Below, in pieces: positions 12,406 to 23,484 of a DNA stretch of 64,000 nucleotides. Each line of letters opens with the position of its first letter. Position 1 is the stretch's first letter. The translations under genes were made by a program, and so were the position numbers. A model generated the notes under the pieces. It was not told the origin of the DNA. It saw only the letters and a list, made by a program, of their open reading frames with translations, and made no database searches. Source of the stretch: Paraspadella gotoi (Eukaryota; Chaetognatha); the NCBI GenBank assembly GCA_051294375.1, contig CM119269.1, positions 2,770,026 to 2,834,025 on the forward strand, written 5' to 3'.

Positions 12406-12540
12406 AAAGACAGAGAGAGAGAGAGAGAGAGAGATAATAGGACAGCAGAGTGAGAGATAACAGAGAGAGACAGAGATTAGATAGAGAGAGAGAGAGATAG
12501 ACAGAGAGAGTGAGACAGAGAGAAACAGAGAGAGAGAAAA
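12361..12540 (+). repeat. GA-rich low-complexity tract
   Basis: GAGA repeats interspersed with CAGA, GATA and GACA units over about 180 bases. Non-coding. Confidence 0.85.
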
Positions 12541-13160
12541 TCATGAATTTGTTGTTCTCTCCGTTATTTCAAAAATAAAACGAAATTGCTTTTGGGTAAA
12601 AAACGATAAAGATTGAAATGGATCCAATTATGTTTTTATTTCTCCAATCTGTCTCGCTTCCCCCTGCGGTTTAAGCTATTTTTAACTTCAGTTCCTATAT
12701 CTTTTTCCATTTATTTTTAATCCTCGAGTATATTTTTAAAAGCCGAGATCAATGGCCGCCGAGTTATTTAGATTCATGTCCGTCCGGTGTTCTGATCGAA
12801 TTTCCTCCTCTTAAGATATTTCGCTCACGTTTTTCTATTCGGTGATTTTCGACGATACGGACAAAGAACATGAAGATATACTTTGTTATTTGCATAAGGT
12901 GACCGACCATTATGCCGGATAAAAATAAGTAGTAGTGAATTTCACTGAGCGACTGATTGACTGACTGATTGATCGATCGTCGAAATCCTCCGCGAAGGGA
13001 AGCTTCGACCCTTGAGGACCTAATCGTCTCTCTTATCTCGGGGAAAAATCAGTCGCCCCAGCGAAAAAATTTCACCTCATCAATCAATTTGAGGGGAAAC
13101 TCGTCTGCGTCCCAGGGTCACGCTCTCCCCATCATCACCTCTCTCTCTCTCTCTCTCTCT

Positions 13161-13849
13161 NNNNNNNNNNNNNNNNNNNNNNNNNNNNNNNNNNNNNNNN
13201 NNNNNNNNNNNNNNNNNNNNNNNNNNNNNNNNNNNNNNNNNNNNNNNNNNNNNNNNNNNNNNNNNNNNNNNNNNNNNNNNNNNNNNNNNNNNNNNNNNNN
13301 NNNNNNNNNNNNNNNNNNNNNNNNNNNNNNNNNNNNNNNNNNNNNNNNNNNNNNNNNNNNNNNNNNNNNNNNNNNNNNNNNNNNNNNNNNNNNNNNNNNN
13401 NNNNNNNNNNNNNNNNNNNNNNNNNNNNNNNNNNNNNNNNNNNNNNNNNNNNNNNNNNNNNNNNNNNNNNNNNNNNNNNNNNNNNNNNNNNNNNNNNNNN
13501 NNNNNNNNNNNNNNNNNNNNNNNNNNNNNNNNNNNNNNNNNNNNNNNNNNNNNNNNNNNNNNNNNNNNNNNNNNNNNNNNNNNNNNNNNNNNNNNNNNNN
13601 NNNNNNNNNNNNNNNNNNNNNNNNNNNNNNNNNNNNNNNNNNNNNNNNNNNNNNNNNNNNNNNNNNNNNNNNNNNNNNNNNNNNNNNNNNNNNNNNNNNN
13701 NNNNNNNNNNNNNNNNNNNNNNNNNNNNNNNNNNNNNNNNNNNNNNNNNNNNNNNNNNNNNNNNNNNNNNNNNNNNNNNNNNNNNNNNNNNNNNNNNNNN
13801 NNNNNNNNNNNNNNNNNNNNNNNNNNNNNNNNNNNNNNNNNNNNNNNNN
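13161..13849. other. Assembly gap (689 N) between CT and GAAA repeats
   Basis: The left edge is a CT microsatellite and the right edge a GAAA tetranucleotide run (13850-13880). The gap therefore probably marks unassembled simple sequence. Confidence 0.9.
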
Positions 13850-14319
13850 GAAAGAAAGAAAGAAAGAAAGAAAGAAAGACAGGAAAAGAAAGAGAGGAAA
13901 ACAAGAGCCAAGAAAAAGAACTGATCCTCTGAAGTTGGAAGGCCTAAAAGTCTCCAGCATTCATCGGAGGCCAGTCTATGGTGGGATGGCAGCTTGAGTG
14001 TCAGCGAAGATGCAAATTCCACGACACGTGATTATCATAATTGATAACCAAAGGCGACCCGTCTCTCCTTTCATTCATTTCGACTCCAGTTATGCAAAAA
14101 AATTCTTCTTCTCAGTCGTTGGGAAAAAAAAAGGGAAAAAAATTCTTTGGCGGGAAAGAGCTTCGAAACGGGACTGTCTCCCTGGCTAACGTAAAGTTTA
14201 GACAACTTATCCCATTTACGTAAAACCCAAGAGTTTCTGATAAAAAATTACAGAGAGCTAAAAGAACAATCTTTGCCAACGGGAAACCAAGCAAAAAAAA
14301 ATACATGAGGGAATAAAAT

Positions 14320-14527
14320 NNNNNNNNNNNNNNNNNNNNNNNNNNNNNNNNNNNNNNNNNNNNNNNNNNNNNNNNNNNNNNNNNNNNNNNNNNNNNNNNN
14401 NNNNNNNNNNNNNNNNNNNNNNNNNNNNNNNNNNNNNNNNNNNNNNNNNNNNNNNNNNNNNNNNNNNNNNNNNNNNNNNNNNNNNNNNNNNNNNNNNNNN
14501 NNNNNNNNNNNNNNNNNNNNNNNNNNN
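14320..14527. other. Assembly gap (208 N)
   Basis: Flanked by AT-rich and C-rich non-coding sequence; no gene is cut by it that I can see. Confidence 0.9.
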
Positions 14528-15395
14528 ACTTCCACCCTACACCCTCCCCCCCTTTTTCCTTGTTCTAAAAAAAGGAGACTAATTCTCTCAGTCTCGAGCT
14601 TTTTCCGCCTTTTCATGTTTTCAATTTTCTAAGAATTGTAAAGTTGAAAAAGGAACAAAGTTTAACGCGCGAAATGACTGAAAAAAGCCGAGATTTCCTC
14701 ATTCTCTATTCTTTCCTTTAATTTTCTTTCTTTTTTTTTTACTTTTTTTTTCGTTTAAATTAGTTTCTATTCTTATGTACTTTCTTTTTTGTAATTTTTC
14801 TTTCTGTTATATAAGTTTTTACTAACTTTTCTATCCGTAAGATTCAGTTGTTTTTTTTTTCTTCGTAATAGTTTAAAGTTCACTCTATTCATTGTACTAC
14901 TCCCCCCCTCCTTTTTTTTATACGATTCCCTTTTTTTTTTTAATTCAGTATCGCCAGCTGACGGAGATTCCACGCGTCGACTCGTTTAGTCTCTCTCCCT
15001 CTCGATCGTTCGTCCGCGTCGTCGTCGTCGTCGTCGTCGACGTCGGCGAAGGATTTCCTGCGGACGAGATGAAGCGAAGCCGGCGTCGAAAGGGCGGTCA
15101 CGCGGTCCGATCGACGCCAGAAACATAAATCAAAAGAGCAACGGAACTACTTTTCGTCGTCGAGAAATCTTTTATCGAGCAAAATAAAGCAAAATCTAAG
15201 AAAAAGCAAATATATTTATTTTTTTACAAAAAAAAAAAAAAAATGAGCGAAAGTAAAATCGAAATGAGCGACGAGATTCAAGAAGAACGACGACGACGAC
15301 GACGACGACGACGACGNNNNNNNNNNNNNNNNNNNNNNNNNCATGGAAGTGGGATGAAAGTGAATAAGACTGAGTATTTCTCGTCGTTCTCATCT

Positions 15396-15448
<53 letters not shown>

Positions 15449-17091
15449 CCTCTCTCTCACCTACCAGCCTTAAGCTCTCCCCAGCGGGATCCGGGCCGGG
15501 GTCCCCCCTTTCGGCCCTTTCAACCTTCTCTTATTCGCAAAAGGTTCACGATTCATTCAGCAGCCTGTAACACGGTCCTCCTTCACTCAAACACCTGGAG
15601 GCAAAAAGAAAGACTCACGGCGCTGTACAAGGTAGCCATCATCTGTCCGCTGCACTACCTCCTTACTCTGTCTTCCTTCTTCCTCTCTGCGCTCCGAACC
15701 ACCGGACGCCGTTCCCGGATATTCCGCTTCGGGGCTCCGGATTCCATCCATAATCATTTCCTAAGTTGAGCCAATCAGTGATTTTGTTCGGCAAAAACAT
15801 TCGACTGATTGCAAGTTTATTTTGTCAGTCCATCGCTGACGCCAAAAGTGACTCCTATCGCTGAGTTCAGCCAAACTGCGAATTCTCTTGGTTTCACTCG
15901 ATCATGCAATCTGAACAGTGAGATTCGATTCAGTGAACGCGTGACTTTAATCGCCGCATTTCCATTCGCTTATTATTCAATGACTATTGAGTTTTAGATT
16001 CGTGTCTCACTGCTCAGATTGCATGCTCGAGTGAATCCACTCACTTTTGGCCTCACCGATGTACTAAATTAGATGAGACTTAAATGGTCAAATTAGCAAC
16101 TTATTTTATAAAACTTTAATTTTCCGATACTTCAGTCTACTAGACTAGAGTTTAGTTTAAAAAGTTAAAACATGACGATTTTAAAGAAAGCCGGAATTAA
16201 GACATAAAAGATATTAAACATAAACTCCGTTTGAATATAAATCAAACTTTTTTATTAATAAACTTCAAAGAGTTTAGGACTTATTAAAAGGCGTTTCGTG
16301 TCATTAAATACAACATTTGACATTCCAAGACGCGGATTTCCTCATAGCCGCCGGACGCAGCTGCTCAAGATTTATTCGCAAGTTCGAAATTAACGAGAGC
16401 GAAGGAAGCTTGCCAAAGATTTTTCATCGAAAGCCATGATTATATTGTGTAACTGTATATTATATTCTATATATTTTATATTTATATTTTATATTTTATA
16501 TTACGACTCGTTTTCTTTTATGTCCGTGAATATCTCCGTCACCATTAATAACCTTTAAAGATTTAGTTTTTTATCTATTGGCTCTCTATGTCTCCACTTG
16601 GTTGCAATTGACCTAGGACAGTCATGATTTTCTTTTTTTTTCGTGTCTCTGACTCGCACCGCCGCTTTCAGTCCCAAGACCTTACCCTAGCAATATCCTC
16701 ACCCTCATGTAATTTTTTAAACTTTTTCAGATTAGGGAAACATCTCTATGTCGAATCACAGGAAATAGTATTTATAAAAATTTTAAGGTCAAATCGAAAA
16801 CAAACAAAAAATTTTTTCTCTGTAACCCCATTACAACAAAAAAAAATAAAGTTTATCATTTTATATATATATCAATTTATATCAACTTTTTATATAATTT
16901 TGAATCTCCTCTCTGTTGTTCGAAAGCTTCATGCTATTTCACGATTTGCGCAAATACTTCGCTTTGGCAATCATTGTTAAAAATAAGGAATGAAAGGTCA
17001 AAAAAAGATTAATCCCGGTGTAAGTAGGAAGGTTTGGAAACGGAAGGAAAAGAGAAATAAAATAAAATGGAGGATTTAAAGGGAGAGAGAG
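14528..17091. other. Intergenic with trinucleotide and CT repeats and a foldback
   Basis: No gene recognised. A GAC/CGA trinucleotide run (15287-15316) abuts a 25-N gap, and a CT run lies at 15400-15444. The GC-richer stretch 15475-15750 has no convincing frame. A foldback is listed at 15841-16051. The remainder to the 25-N gap at 17092 is AT-rich. Confidence 0.55.
15841..16051. repeat. Inverted repeat / foldback
   Basis: GCCAAAAGTGA at 15841-15851 pairs with TCACTTTTGGC at 16041-16051. The inner arms 15891-15927 and 16001-16038 are near-exact complements (TCACTCGATCATGCAATCTG against its inverse). Spacing fits one imperfect foldback of about 210 bases, perhaps a small non-autonomous DNA transposon. 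Confidence 0.6.
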
Positions 17092-17116
17092 NNNNNNNNN
17101 NNNNNNNNNNNNNNNN

Positions 17117-17870
17117 CTCCTGGTTCGGTACACTCGATGCGGCACGTCCCAACTCGCCGTTCAAGAACAATTCTCTCTTTCGGTTTTCCCTGACGAAGTA
17201 TCCCACGGTCTCGTCACGGCCCTTGAACGAAGGGAGGTGGCAACCGGGAAGATTACGTGAATTTTTCCTCGACGCTCGGAATCGAAGCCTGAATCCGTAT
17301 GAGGCCCTCAAAAACACGCCTACTTGAGCCATACAAACCGACGTAAGAGCGGAATCGGGCCGGAGTAAGTTCGATTTCCTCTAACAAATTCTGTGGTGGC
17401 AAACACCCCCGGGATTTTCTCACCGGCATCTCGCCCTCGCAGAGGGTTGGACATGCGACGACCTGCTAACCGGGCTCTCACCGCTGAAAGCCCTTCCCCT
17501 CCAAAAGGTTGCCGTCGTTGTTCACTCAGTCAACGCCCGGCGAGCTGAAGTGATTCGCCAAGGCGGCGGCGAAATAATTTCGACGGCCGATGGCCACCCA
17601 ATGGTCAACGAGGTCGCTGATGTCCCGACGCCGGCGCTGGCTCGGACCCCCGCGATGCCCGGTCAAGGGTCAACTCGCGACGGTCTGACGGCGGAAAAGA
17701 GTGCCCAGACTGTTTCGCAGGCCTGAGCGGCATGGACATTGCTGGTTATGCAATCGCAAGTTCCGGCGAAGGAGCTCCGCGTGCAAACCGCCTCCGTGCA
17801 CACAAGGCCGGCGACAAGGAAGATCAAGCCGGGAAACGCCCGAGCCGGGGCAATGAGCATGTCGGTCGGC
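17117..17870 (+). pseudogene. Gypsy gag remnant
   Basis: A frame at 17117-17327 carries TKYPTV and NPYEALKNT, matching the capsid-type gag segment that usually reads TKF..V and PY..LK. Around 17740-17870, frames resemble the end of gag, with a YHRKF-like and a C-x-P-P-C-like stretch. Broken by stops and frame changes. Confidence 0.55.
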
Positions 17871-17904
17871 GTATCTCATCTCTCTGCTCCGGTCCGGGAT
17901 TAAT

Positions 17905-18170
17905 ACTCCGGCCTCGAGTTTTCGCGACTCAACGCGGTGCCGAGGTCAAGTCATTTTGCCCGGCCCGCCTGGGATAAGGCCAACCGGGGGACCTCGACGC
18001 CGCTACGAGCGGCGAATGGGTCCTCATCTTCTCCGCCTCGGATCAAGGACCATGACTCTACGTCTCTCGAGTAACTTAGTTTGGCCGTTTTGTCAGTAGT
18101 CCGACGTGACGCGGCGAATTTTGGGCGCCGATTTCCTCCGTAGCCCATGGTCTCCTAGTCGAATCAGTGG
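17905..18170 (+). pseudogene. Gypsy aspartic protease remnant
   Basis: Sequence around 17928-17950 reads as a disrupted D-T-G-A-E-V active-site motif once frame changes are allowed. About 190 bases on, LGADFLRSPW (from about 18120) matches the conserved L-G-A-D-F-L near the protease C-terminus. No intact frame. Confidence 0.5.
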
Positions 18171-18239
18171 CCACAAGAGGCTCGTCGAGGCACGACGTTC
18201 GAACGATCTCTCGCTGCGCGGCCAACCGCCGCTCGCCTA

Positions 18240-19400
18240 CGACCGGGTCCACGTCCCGCCCGGAGGTGGAACAATGTCTTTCCATCAACTGCTCGACGAT
18301 TGGCCCCTGAACTGATCTCGACGCCCACTTTCTCGTCCGCTCCGCGCCGGGTCCATGGCGTGGTCCATAATATTCCCGACCTCCAAGGTCATCAGTTTTC
18401 CGCGAGAGCAAGGCGTCTGTCTCGGAGAAGCTGGCGCGGCGAATGGCCGCAGTTCGCCGAATTTGGATGCGGCTGAGCATCGTCCGCTCCCATCGTCAAG
18501 CCATGGGCTTCGCTCCTTCACGTCGTGTCTAAAGCCGACGGCTGGTTTACCGCGCATGCGGCGTCAATTCCGCCGTCTGAACGCCGTGACGTCTCAAGGA
18601 CGACCGTTACCCGGTGAAGCATCTCCATGATTTCTTCCGCCGACTTGGCGGCGATGACCTTTTCAGCAAGATCGACCTTCTCTCAAGTTATCATCAGATA
18701 CCGGTGGCGCCTGAAACGTTCCAAAGACCGCGATCATCACTCCCTTTTGGGTCCTTATTGAATACCTAGCGGATGCCTTTCCCTGTCGCCTCTCTCCCTC
18801 TTGTCTTGCTCTCTTCTCTCTCTCTTTTCTCCTACTCTGACTAAAGAACGGGGCTCAGTGCCTCCAGCGTCTAATGGACTTCCGGTCTGCCGGGACTCCC
18901 CGGCGTGTTTTGTCTTGCTACTTGGATGACATCCTCCGTCTGCGTCGAGTGGACGTCAATCCAACACGAAGTCGCATCTGCGCGGGCTTTCTTCGAGCCG
19001 TCTGGTACAACATGGTCTCGTCGTCAAAGAAAGGAGAAATGCCCGTTTTCGGCGTGCCATCCTTGGACTTCCTCGCATAGGGAATTGACGCAAAGAAAGG
19101 GGGTGGAGGCCGCTGCCTCGAAGGTGGCGGCTATCCGCAGCCTTTTCCGCGCCCACGCGTCAATCAAAGGCCTCCAAAGGTCCTCGGTGCTCAATTTTTT
19201 TTTCAATACAAATCGGCTTTATTCTTCTGCCGGCCTTCCGACAGTATGGCGCCTCTTTACGACGGCGCTCCGAGGCCGCCCCCCAACCGAAAGACTGTGG
19301 ATTGAGACACCTAGTAGAGGATCGGTCTCCGCTTTTGAGACTGTTCTAAAGCGAAGCCCGTACAGTCTGCCGCATGCCCACAATGCCTCACACATTCGAA
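18240..19400 (+). pseudogene. Gypsy reverse transcriptase remnant
   Basis: RT landmarks occur in order but in shifting frames: RRLNAVT, then FSKIDL at 18662-18679 followed by SYHQIPVAPE. After a CT-rich insert come QRLMD and YLDDIL at 18919-18936, which holds the catalytic Asp pair. The thumb follows with KGVEAAASKVAAIRS. Each motif is intact, but the line of translation is not. Confidence 0.75.
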
Positions 19401-20790
19401 GGTGGAAATTTAAAAGATCGACGAAGCGAAAAGGGAGAAAAAATTTTCCAGATGAATGAAATTCAATCGACGATCGCTTTTGAAAGTGGATGTCATTAGA
19501 GGGCGACACCCCAGTGAGCTCTGCCGTCTCTCGCTCGCTCACGCAGCCTCTTCTCGTCTTCTCCTCTCCTCACAGTCGACATGCTTCTTGATCCATCTTC
19601 CGCCTATCCGCCGGCGTTTTCCTAAAAAGAACATAAGCCCGTTCCGGCGGGTCGTTTGAGGCGTCCTCCGTCTCTCTCTCTCTCTCTCTCTCCGCCGTCT
19701 CTGCTCGTCTCTCTGCTTTTCTCTCGAATCTTTTCGATCCGCATGCCAGGTCACTTTCCATCTCTCCTCTTGTCACATTTATCAGGGGCTTTTCTTTTCT
19801 CTTCTCTACTTTTATTCATTTTTCACCTGTGTCTCCTTCTCTCTCGTCTCTCGTCTCTCCCCGAACCGTTCGCATGACGGCAACCAACGCTAATCCTCCT
19901 TACGACCGGGAGCTCTTGGCGCGCACTTCGGCGCCGTCCGCCATTTCCGGTATTTTCTCGAGAGTCCCCCGTTCCTCACTCGCTATTTCACTCTCTCTCT
20001 CTCTCTTTGATTCTCTCCGAACTGTGAGTTTGGTTCCATCATTTCCCGAGCCGTTAGTTCGAAAACCGGCAAAAGCACGTCTGCCGACAGGCGCACATGC
20101 CAACTTGCGCCATCTCTGAGATATACGACGGAGCATTTCCGCCACCACGATCCACTTTCCACATCTCTCTCAATTACATTTTCCTTTTTTTCTTTCTCTA
20201 AGATTAATCATCCGTCTCTCTCTCCCTCTCTCTCTCGACTCTCTTCGTCGCAATCGTCATACCGTTCGCTCTCGTCTCTCTCTCTCGTCACCTCGGTCTA
20301 GCCTCTCGCGAGCTTCTCGTCTCTCTCGTCTCTCTCTCTCTCTCTCTCCTTTCTCCTCTCTCTCTCCTTCTCCCTCTCTCTCTCTCTCTTTCTCCTCGAA
20401 ATCCTTTTCGATCGCATCCACGTGAGCGTACGTCACTTCATTTCACCCATCAATCTGCTCCGTCGTTAATACGTATTCTGTGCTGGTGTGCGGGTACTGG
20501 CTTCGTTTTCATTTCTCTCTTGATGGCGCACGATCCGTCTCTCTCTCGCGATTCACGTCTCAAGCCGCCCTCGCGAGTTTAATCAGTCAATTTCACTCTC
20601 TCCGCCATTCTAAATTTTTAATTCCTCTCTATCTATTTATAAATGTCATCTCCACTATCTCATCAGATCCTCTCTCTCTTCTCTTTCTCGTCTTTCTTCG
20701 GATCTCTTGCGATACTTAACAATTCCTCTGTTTGTTGAACTTGATACTAAAATAGTGTCAATCAAAAACCATTTTTTCTTTTCCTCACGA
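19400..20790 (+). repeat. CT-rich insert inside the Gypsy pol region
   Basis: About 1.4 kb of TCTC-rich DNA lies between the RT thumb and integrase, where RNase H should be. It contains repeated CTCGTCTCTC-type units and a motif (AATCTTTTCGAT and relatives) present at least twice (19727 and 20399). Part of it (about 20330-20790) reappears inverted at about 22540-22885. Unrelated to Gypsy coding sequence; origin unknown. Confidence 0.6.
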
Positions 20791-20934
20791 CCAAAAGACA
20801 GATCCCCGGTATGTACAGCGCTCCTTCGCGCTGGAGGACAGGCGTTAGTCCTGAAAGAAAGCTTCCCTCCGAGGCATCACAGTCATCTGCGGATGTCCGC
20901 GAACTTCGGCTCGTCGCCCGTTACCCGGTGGTAC

Positions 20935-22200
20935 CATCGCCGCAATGGCGCCGGACGTTTTTGACGCCATTCACAAACTTATCTCATCCGGGAATCAAGA
21001 CGTCGAATCACTCGTCTTAAAAGATTTTGTCTGGCCCGGCGTCACCAAAAGAACGTCACCGGTTGGGCAAGCTGTGCCTGCGCCCAATGTCAAGGTCAAG
21101 AGTCGCGTCCACGCCTCCGGCGCCGCTCGAGAGTTTCCGCCCCGCCGGCAAGAAAGATCCAAACATGTTCATCGTGGAGTCTTGTCGGGCCGCTGCCCGT
21201 ATCTCGCGGCGCTCTTTCTCCTCACCGTGGTGTGACCGTTTCACACAACCCGCTGGCCAGGGCGTTGCCCTTGTGCTGCATGATCAGGGCGACGACGGGG
21301 TAGTGCACAGCCTTCCTCCATCGGGTGGGTCCGCTGCCGTTCGCGTCCCCACTTCACATAGTCCGGATCGCGGAGCTGCAGTTTCGTTTCCTGAGTGGTG
21401 GCGCCAACTGGCAGCCTCTCGGCGCCAACGGCTGTGCATCATAACGACATCTTAAATCACCCTCCCCAGAGATCCATACGGAATTTATGGTGGAGAGGTT
21501 TTCCACCGGGACCTTCAAGAAGCGTCGTCGCTTTCGCGCGCCAAGCTGTCTGGCGCCGATTGGGTTGACCAAGCTCGCCATTGGAGTCCTTCTGGGCCTC
21601 CGCTCTCAATTTCTGTCTACCCACAAGGCCGAACCTTAAGCATTCCCTCGCAGAGTTTGGTCTACGAGAAGATTGCTGGCGCTCACAGAGCCGGCCGATT
21701 CATCCCGGACACAGGCTACACTTCTGTTTCCATTTCTTGGTATTTTGGACGCGCGATGTCAACTGATAAAGTCCGCATGGGTATTGCTTAAAAGAATTGA
21801 CATCCTTTCTCTAGACACTCTCCGTTCCTGGCCCTCGCGCGCGCGAAATGGTACGCCTCGCTCTTTTCTCTCCTAGACTCTCTCACCGTCTTCCGACCGG
21901 CACCTCTCTTCTCCTTCCTCTCTCGCCGCACGCATGAATCTTCAATCGTCTCCTCTTCGTCTTCCCCCCAAAGAACTTCGGACGGCCTCTTCAAAAGTTG
22001 CCGTTTTTGTGTTGGTGCCCCGACCTCACGCGTGGCCCTCTAGCCAGTCTACGACCCCGTTCGAGGGTCGTCTCCCCGCTCTGCCCAAATTTTTTGTCCG
22101 GCCTCGACTTTGCCGGGACGCCTCGATAGTTCTCTGTGAACCCGCTCAAGCCGTTTTGTCGAAGACGCGAGGGCGCTCGCGACCATCCCCAAAAGCGGCG
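20935..22200 (+). pseudogene. Gypsy integrase and pol C-terminus remnant
   Basis: The H2C2 zinc-binding region is recognisable from FDAIH, LSHPGI and FVWPGV, then Cys-x2-Cys-type sequence (about 20950-21120). Next come DRFTQ-like sequence near 21235, DRGA at about 21365 with EWWRQLAAS, and a later stretch like the L-V-Y-G-E region. The tail near 22010-22150 resembles the pol C-terminus. Multiple frameshifts. Confidence 0.65.
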
Positions 22201-22437
22201 CCTCCCGGCGTGGGCCGCGCCTCCACTCTCGCGCTCTCTATCGTCTCATCACAGCCGCAGACCGTCTGGCCGACGAGCCACGGCAGATCTCCTTCCTCGT
22301 CATCTCTCGTTCTCTCATGTCGGTTTCTCGTCTCGTCAGAGAAAGAAATTCTTTTCAATACTATTTCAGGTCAAATACCAAGAAATGAAAAAGACGTTAG
22401 AAGAAATGAAGCGAAAATCTCGGCCGACGAATTGTCA

Positions 22438-22578
22438 GGTGAGAAAAGAAAAAATGGTTTTTTGATTGTACATATNNNNNNNNNNNNNNNNNNNNNNNNN
22501 NNNNNNNNNNNNNNNNNNNNNNNNNNNNNNNNNNNNNNNAGGTGAGAAAAGAAAAAATGGTTTTTTGATTGGACATAT
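22438..22578 (+). repeat. Same sequence on both sides of a 64-N gap
   Basis: AGGTGAGAAAAGAAAAAATG and the bases after it occur at 22438-22475 and again at 22540-22578, separated only by N (22476-22539), with one mismatch. Two overlapping contig ends that were not merged would give this pattern. Confidence 0.8.
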
Positions 22579-22860
22579 TTTAGTATCAAGTTCACAAACA
22601 GAAAGAATGATAAAATATGAAGAGACCGAAAGAAAGACGGAGAAAGAGAGAGAGAGAGGATCTGATGAGATAGTGGAGATGACATTTATAAATATAGAAG
22701 GAATAAAAATTTAGGAATGGGAGAGAGTGAAATTGACTGATTAAACTCGAGGGCGCGAGAAATGATCGAGAGAGAGACGAATGATAAGAGAGAAATAAAA
22801 AAGAAAATGTAAGAGAGAGATGGAAAGTGACGTGGATGCGGATCGAAAAGGATTCGAGAG

Positions 22861-22885
<25 letters not shown>
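22540..22885 (-). repeat. Inverted copy of the CT-rich sequence at 20330-20790
   Basis: Its reverse complement aligns over several hundred bases with 20330-20790. Shared landmarks include TCATCTCCACTATCTCATC, AGTTTAATCAGTCAATTTC and GAACTTGATACTAAAATA. The pair flanks the integrase portion of the Gypsy remnant in opposite orientation. Confidence 0.75.
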
Positions 22886-22894
<9 letters not shown>

Positions 22895-23484
22895 NNNNNN
22901 NNNNNNNNNNNNNNNNNNNNNNNNNNNNNNNNNNNNNNNNNNNNNNNNNNNNNNNNNNNNNNNNNNNNNNNNNNNNNNNNNNNNNNNNNNNNNNNNNNNN
23001 NNNNNNNNNNNNNNNNNNNNNNNNNNNNNNNNNNNNNNNNNNNNNNNNNNNNNNNNNNNNNNNNNNNNNNNNNNNNNNNNNNNNNNNNNNNNNNNNNNNN
23101 NNNNNNNNNNNNNNNNNNNNNNNNNNNNNNNNNNNNNNNNNNNNNNNNNNNNNNNNNNNNNNNNNNNNNNNNNNNNNNNNNNNNNNNNNNNNNNNNNNNN
23201 NNNNNNNNNNNNNNNNNNNNNNNNNNNNNNNNNNNNNNNNNNNNNNNNNNNNNNNNNNNNNNNNNNNNNNNNNNNNNNNNNNNNNNNNNNNNNNNNNNNN
23301 NNNNNNNNNNNNNNNNNNNNNNNNNNNNNNNNNNNNNNNNNNNNNNNNNNNNNNNNNNNNNNNNNNNNNNNNNNNNNNNNNNNNNNNNNNNNNNNNNNNN
23401 NNNNNNNNNNNNNNNNNNNNNNNNNNNNNNNNNNNNNNNNNNNNNNNNNNNNNNNNNNNNNNNNNNNNNNNNNNNNNNNNNNNN
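22895..23484. other. Assembly gap (590 N) inside a GA repeat
   Basis: Both edges are GA dinucleotide repeats, so the missing bases are probably simple sequence. Confidence 0.9.

Larger units (their letters stand above)
17117..22200 (+). mobile_element. Decayed Ty3/Gypsy retrotransposon (gag-PR-RT-IN)
   Basis: Fragments in all three plus-strand frames follow the order of a Ty3/Gypsy gag-pol. They are a gag region containing PYEALK, a nucleocapsid-like stretch, a protease, an RT with YLDDIL, an RT thumb, and an integrase with its zinc-binding and catalytic landmarks. Frame changes every few dozen codons rule out function. CT-rich sequence replaces the expected RNase H at about 19400-20790, with shorter inserts near 18780-18855 and in 21850-21930. 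LTRs were not found; the left end is lost in the gap at 17092-17116. The frame breaks could be true decay, poor consensus, or both. Confidence 0.8.

Noticed and set aside
12969-14022. Overlapping frames of about 280-340 residues on both strands
   Set aside because: Mostly N-filled gap edged by CT and GAAA repeats; no domain in the real residues.
15475-15750. Possible rRNA or other gene in the GC-rich stretch
   Set aside because: No recognisable rRNA core and no sustained frame.
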